Assembly (NCBI GenBank): GCA_024653775.1
Contig: JANLHZ010000185.1
Location: forward strand, 1-57,935
Direction: 5' to 3'
Length of the DNA stretch: 57,935 nucleotides
DNA from: Planctomycetota bacterium
GTDB lineage: Bacteria > Planctomycetota > UBA8742 > JACQVU01 > JANLHZ01
The position numbers and the translations under genes were made by a program. Below, in pieces: positions 54,570 to 57,935 of this stretch (the first letter of the stretch is position 1; the number at the start of each line of letters is the position of its first letter). The notes beneath the pieces are model-generated. The model was not told the origin of the DNA, ran no database searches, and saw only the letters and a program-made list of their open reading frames with translations.

Positions 54570-54929
54570 ATGGTGAGAGTAAAAAGAGGTAATGTAAAAA
54601 GGAAACGCCGCGCAAAAGTGATGAAGCGCGTGAAGGGCTTTTATGGCAAACGGAGCAGAAACTACCGTCAGGCCATAAGTTCAGCCAAGCGCGCGGATCG
54701 CTACAGCTTCACGGGAAGAAAGCAGCGCAAGCGCCAGTTCCGTGAGCTTTGGATTCAGCGCATCAATGCAGCGTGCAGAATAAGCGATATTTCATATAAT
54801 CGTTTCATTCATGGTCTTGCGAAGGCGAGTATCGAACTCGACCGCAAGATGCTCGCACACCTCGCGGTTGTTGATCCGTCCGGTTTTGAGCTCATCGTGA
54901 CGAAAGTAAAAGAAGCATTGAAAGCCTGA
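54570..54929 (+). CDS. rplT: Ribosomal protein bL20
   Basis: 119 aa, the standard length. [59 protein letters not shown] and [18 protein letters not shown] match L20 throughout. It binds 23S rRNA early in assembly of the large subunit and commonly represses its own operon. Gap to rpmI 73 nt. Confidence 0.98.
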   Translation: MVRVKRGNVKRKRRAKVMKRVKGFYGKRSRNYRQAISSAKRADRYSFTGRKQRKRQFRELWIQRINAACRISDISYNRFIHGLAKASIELDRKMLAHLAVVDPSGFELIVTKVKEALKA

Positions 54930-54957
54930 GACTTTTGGGATAGTCTTTCATATCGCC

Positions 54958-55033
54958 CGGGGCGTAGCGCAGTTTGGTTTAGCGTGCTTGACTGGGGGTC
55001 AAGAGGTCGCAGGTTCGAATCCTGTCGCCCCGA
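54958..55033 (+). tRNA. tRNA-Pro (GGG), integration site of the downstream element
   Basis: The acceptor CGGGGCG (54958-54964) pairs with CGCCCCG (55026-55032), discriminator A55033. The anticodon stem CTTGA/TCAAG encloses CTGGGGG with anticodon GGG at 54994-54996; T-arm GGTTCGAATCC. The 3' half overlaps the end of the recombinase ORF on the other strand. Confidence 0.95.
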
Positions 55034-56945
55034 TGAACTGCCATGGACAATTTACAAAATGTTCTGATACTGGGTCGCTCAGCATGGCGAGCGCTTCGAG
55101 CAGATTCATGAACGTAACGCTCGTGCGTTCGGGCTTGAACCGGCAGCCATTGCGAGAACGTGCGGCTGAAATTTGTGCGCCTGCTTTGCCGAACCTCGCG
55201 CGGGAGTCGCGTTTGGTTTCCTTTGCGCATTCAAGCGCGCTCTTCATGAAGTTCAGCACGATCTTGTTCTTGCCACCGTCGGGATCTTGGCCCGTCCGGA
55301 ACGTGAACACGATCCGCTTCACAACCTTCTGAAGCAGCGATTTCAGCATGCCGCGATCCGCGCCATCGAGCGTGGTTTCGAGATCATCGTATCGCGCAAG
55401 CAGCCGCGCGATGTCTTTCTCCGCCGATTTCGTCTCAAACGACCGCGACTTCAGGAACTCGATCTGACTTTCCGCTTGGCGCAGATTCTTTCGCAGCTCT
55501 TTCAATCTCGTCGTGGCGATATCCTCAAAATCCGGGTTCCGCGCGACATAAGCGAAAGTATCGCTGATTTCTTTCTCCACCTCGACCTTTTGTTTTTTGA
55601 GCGCTTCGATTTCGCGCCTCGAATCATCCCCTTCGCAGAGCCTGACTTCGAGCCGATTTCTTATCATTCTTTCCACCTCGCTTCGGCTGACTTTCATAAC
55701 GTAATGCTCGCGGATTTTTTCGATCACGAGCTGCTCGACAATTTCCGCAGGCACCGAGTTGTGCGTGCAGACCGTGGTTCCCTTCACCTGATACCCGCCG
55801 CAGATATATTTTGGCCAGACATAGAAGCCGCTGCTATTTTTCTTTTTGCGCTTGATGGAGTTGCCATACATTTTCGATCCGCAGTTTCCGCAGTAGAGCA
55901 GCCCGGTGAGCAGATACCTGCTATCGCGATCGATATTACTATTTTTCTGCCCGGTATTCTTTTCACTCATTTTTCTCTGCGCCTCGAAAAACAGCGCTTT
56001 TTCGATAACAGACTCGATATCCAATCCGAGTTTTTCGTAAATGTCCTCCACAACGATATAATCGTGCGGATCGTTTTCGACAGCCTTGTCTCTCATTTTC
56101 ACGGGCTTTTTGACGGTCTTGCCTTCCGATATCCTGTGGAATTTACCGAGCGTCCGTTTGTTCCATACAAGAATCCCGGCATACCAGTGATTCGTGAGTA
56201 TCGAGCGCACCGTGCCGTCCGACCAGGTTCCGCCATTCGGCGCTGCAATCTTTTCGCAATTTAACAAATTCGCTATGCTACGAAACCCGAGGTCGCTATC
56301 GATATATGTTCTGTATATTCGCCTGACGACGCTCATTTCAAATGGATCGCCCGGGACTATCAGTATCTTATCGGAACTCGTCTTCCGGGTTTTCTCGCCG
56401 CGCTTTACGATTGCTATTATTTTTCCTGCTGCATCAATCACTGCCTTGCTGCATCCGTAGGGCGTGGTCTGACCGTTCGAATAGCCTCTGAGTGCGGTGG
56501 TTATCTGCCCGCCCGCGGTCTTTTGCGATAGCGTCGTAAGGTATTCGCCATCCTGACGCGCCTTGAGCGTGTGAATCATAATATCGAAATAGGGATCGCC
56601 GGTTTTGATCGCGGCGTTCTCGACATCCACAATCTCCTTTCCCGTGGATTCGATTTCATTCAGCAGCGCGTATAACCTTTTGGGGTCGTCGGTTTCCCGC
56701 GCAAGTCTGTCGGTGCTCTGGATATATACCCGATCAAAATCATGATTTTCATTGCAGAAGCCGACCATTCGCCTAAGACCAGGACGATCATAATCGCTTC
56801 CGGAAACCCCCGCGTCCTCAAACCACTCTATTATTATATACCCATCTTCCCGTGCGCGATCCTCGATGATACGCCTTTGATTATCGAAACTCTGCTCCTG
56901 TTTGTTGGTCGATTTCCTGAGATATGCTATCGCTTGTTTCCCCAT
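54999..56945 (-). CDS. Large serine recombinase (site-specific integrase)
   Basis: 648 aa from ATG 56945 (GGCAGG upstream). The N-terminal resolvase domain has YLRKSTNKQEQSFDNQ with the catalytic Ser, then DRLARE with its Arg. The recombinase domain follows (about 165-290, GFRSIANLLN...GGTWSDGTVRSILTNHWYAG), then a zinc ribbon (YCGNCGSKM...YICGG...C) and a long coiled coil (about 430-520). These match phage and ICE integrases. The last codons (GATGFEPATS) and the stop come from the antisense of tRNA-Pro, so the original C-terminus has probably been fused to the attachment site. The following DNA is AT-richer, in line with an inserted element whose far end is outside the window. Confidence 0.93.
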   Translation of the reverse strand: MGKQAIAYLRKSTNKQEQSFDNQRRIIEDRAREDGYIIIEWFEDAGVSGSDYDRPGLRRMVGFCNENHDFDRVYIQSTDRLARETDDPKRLYALLNEIESTGKEIVDVENAAIKTGDPYFDIMIHTLKARQDGEYLTTLSQKTAGGQITTALRGYSNGQTTPYGCSKAVIDAAGKIIAIVKRGEKTRKTSSDKILIVPGDPFEMSVVRRIYRTYIDSDLGFRSIANLLNCEKIAAPNGGTWSDGTVRSILTNHWYAGILVWNKRTLGKFHRISEGKTVKKPVKMRDKAVENDPHDYIVVEDIYEKLGLDIESVIEKALFFEAQRKMSEKNTGQKNSNIDRDSRYLLTGLLYCGNCGSKMYGNSIKRKKKNSSGFYVWPKYICGGYQVKGTTVCTHNSVPAEIVEQLVIEKIREHYVMKVSRSEVERMIRNRLEVRLCEGDDSRREIEALKKQKVEVEKEISDTFAYVARNPDFEDIATTRLKELRKNLRQAESQIEFLKSRSFETKSAEKDIARLLARYDDLETTLDGADRGMLKSLLQKVVKRIVFTFRTGQDPDGGKNKIVLNFMKSALECAKETKRDSRARFGKAGAQISAARSRNGCRFKPERTSVTFMNLLEALAMLSDPVSEHFVNCPWQFIGATGFEPATS

Positions 56946-56955
56946 GATCCTGCCC

Positions 56956-57144
56956 TCAATACGCATCGGTTTCTATCAAAAACAATGACATCGCATCCGC
57001 CAGCGCATCCTCGCGGGTTTCAATTTCGATATTTACAGGAAGAATGGGAACGAAAATTTGCTTGATATTGTCGCCATCGCTGATTAAGAGGGTATTTCCG
57101 TCATAATAAACGATATCGATTTTTCGTCCCCGCGGTCTTTGCAC
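56956..57144 (-). CDS. Small protein in the integrated element
   Basis: 62 aa, GTG start with GGGAG about 7 nt upstream. It opens MQRPRGRKIDIVYYDGNTLL, has a short beta-rich middle (ISDGDNIKQIFVPILPVNIEI) and ends with an acidic helix. It is followed 10 nt later by the recombinase start, so the two are likely co-transcribed. The family is not recognised; small genes just before serine integrases can encode directionality factors or repressors, but there is no helix-turn-helix here. Confidence 0.55.
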   Translation of the reverse strand: MQRPRGRKIDIVYYDGNTLLISDGDNIKQIFVPILPVNIEIETREDALADAMSLFLIETDAY

Positions 57145-57214
57145 TTCATTCTCCCAAATTGACTACCCACAATAATAAACGCCCCGGCTGGAAATATATT
57201 CTACATCGCTCATA

Positions 57215-57935
57215 TCAAACATCAACAATAAAATGCTCGCTATGCCAGGCGGCGGCGAATACGCCCGACGGAACGTAATTCTTTGTTATTGCTCCGCTCG
57301 GAAGTTGTCCAGGACCGACGGTCTGAGGCGATGAAGGAGTCGGCGCGTTCGGATCGCTCGGAAGTGGAACTTCCACGGGTTCCGGGTCGTCAGATTCTTC
57401 GCTCATGGTAGTCGGAGGATCGCAATCCTGCGAGCAATTCGGCACTTCCGTAACCGGGCTGACGTTTTCCGCTTCGCCTTCCTCGCCGGTTTCCGCGACC
57501 TCGGCTTCCTCGGTTGGCGCACCGTCACCTCCGGGAGGACCGGCGGCGGGGACGGTCGCGAGGGAAATTCTGCCGAATGCGTGCTGTGTGGTGTTCACGG
57601 AAATCTCGTAGTAATCGACGAATGGCACTGCTGGATTTGAGATTATCTGATTTCCGTCGATAAATCCAGTTATCCGGAGCGTGGTGTCAGATACGCGGTC
57701 GAGCCTGAGGAGGACGTTGTGAGGCTCTGTCCAGTCGATAGTGACGGGAAGCAGGCTGAGGTCGGAAGTTACGAGCGCATCTTCGATAGGAACTTCCTGG
57801 TTGGAATCGGTCTTTGTGAGAATCGCGGAGCCGATGCCCAGCACGTCAAGAATGTCCTGCAGAGTCACATTCACGGTGGGACAAATATCCGGCTTGGTCG
57901 CCTCTATCATTCTTTCGAATACGCCGCGGAATGCG
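57215..57935 (-). CDS. Element-borne hypothetical protein, 5' end outside the window
   Basis: At least 239 aa; no stop codon occurs between the Met at 57910 and the window edge, so the gene probably starts beyond it. A first globular part (TVNVTLQDILDVLGIGSAIL... DYYEISVNTTQHAFGRISLATVP) is beta-rich. It is followed by a Pro/Glu/Gly/Ser-rich linker (about 70 residues, PPGGDGAPTEEAEVAETGEE) and a short C-terminal piece ending AAAWHSEHFIVDV. It could be a phage-structural or surface protein; no family is recognised. Confidence 0.5.
   Translation of the reverse strand, partial: AFRGVFERMIEATKPDICPTVNVTLQDILDVLGIGSAILTKTDSNQEVPIEDALVTSDLSLLPVTIDWTEPHNVLLRLDRVSDTTLRITGFIDGNQIISNPAVPFVDYYEISVNTTQHAFGRISLATVPAAGPPGGDGAPTEEAEVAETGEEGEAENVSPVTEVPNCSQDCDPPTTMSEESDDPEPVEVPLPSDPNAPTPSSPQTVGPGQLPSGAITKNYVPSGVFAAAWHSEHFIVDV

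Noticed and set aside
54999-55076. C-terminal tail of the recombinase as a genuine conserved domain
   Set aside because: It includes the antisense of tRNA-Pro and is best explained as read-through at the attachment site.

Overview
The window is chromosomal DNA of a GC-rich, Gram-negative-type bacterium. It has signal peptides with lipoboxes, a TolC-type outer-membrane lipoprotein, a polysaccharide-export lipoprotein and RND-type adaptors. No gene fixes the phylum. A DUF1570-like anchored protein, an ASPIC/UnbV FG-GAP protein, a ceramidase-like secreted protein and many short intergenic repeats are reminiscent of Planctomycetota or neighbouring candidate phyla; this is inference only. Gene calls rest on reading protein motifs by eye, and no database search was run.

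Layout. 0.1-10.4 kb: a membrane-anchored metallopeptidase-like protein, tRNA-Ser, lipoate ligase, an Ig-like lipoprotein, a small zinc-binding protein behind a structured leader, tRNA-Leu, an export lipoprotein, a BtuF-like binding protein, a receiver protein and hemN. 10.5-18 kb: a GT2 glycosyltransferase, then a minus-strand compatible-solute locus: glycine/sarcosine and sarcosine/dimethylglycine methyltransferases (glycine to betaine) followed by a ProU/OpuA-type importer with one ATPase, one permease and two binding proteins. 18-24 kb: cysNC, a deacetylase/formyltransferase pair, a zinc-finger/antitoxin-like pair and folP. 24-31 kb: an RND/HlyD adaptor, a ceramidase-like protein, a radical SAM/SPASM protein, a DUF486 protein and aqpZ. 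31-44 kb: an FG-GAP lipoprotein, an NtrC-type regulator, then a tight operon of histidine kinase, receiver-TPR protein, two TrkA subunits, TrkH, a receiver-like Cys protein, KtrB-like channel and KtrA, followed by a PiT-family permease. 44-55 kb: a duplicated leader and signal-peptide fragment, katG, an internally deleted Opp/Dpp permease pseudogene, a TolC-like lipoprotein, a three-repeat lipoprotein, an SRPBCC protein, rpmI-rplT and tRNA-Pro. 55-57.9 kb: the edge of an integrated element with a large serine recombinase that reads into tRNA-Pro.

How it fits together. Betaine synthesis, betaine uptake, two K+ uptake systems with their own two-component proteins, and an aquaporin lie within about 32 kb. 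This is a coherent osmotic-stress toolkit and suggests life in saline or fluctuating osmolarity.

The most unusual content is between the genes: (i) a ~182-bp family of three elements with a conserved core but terminal arms that match within each copy and differ between copies; (ii) a ~138-bp inverted-repeat element in two copies, one with an 11-bp flanking direct repeat; (iii) at least seven arrays built on a 7-nt period but with different unit sequences, plus an eighth inside a coding sequence; (iv) REP-like hairpin units; and (v) a duplication of the leader and signal peptide of the ceramidase-like gene, now ending in a 45-codon ORF.
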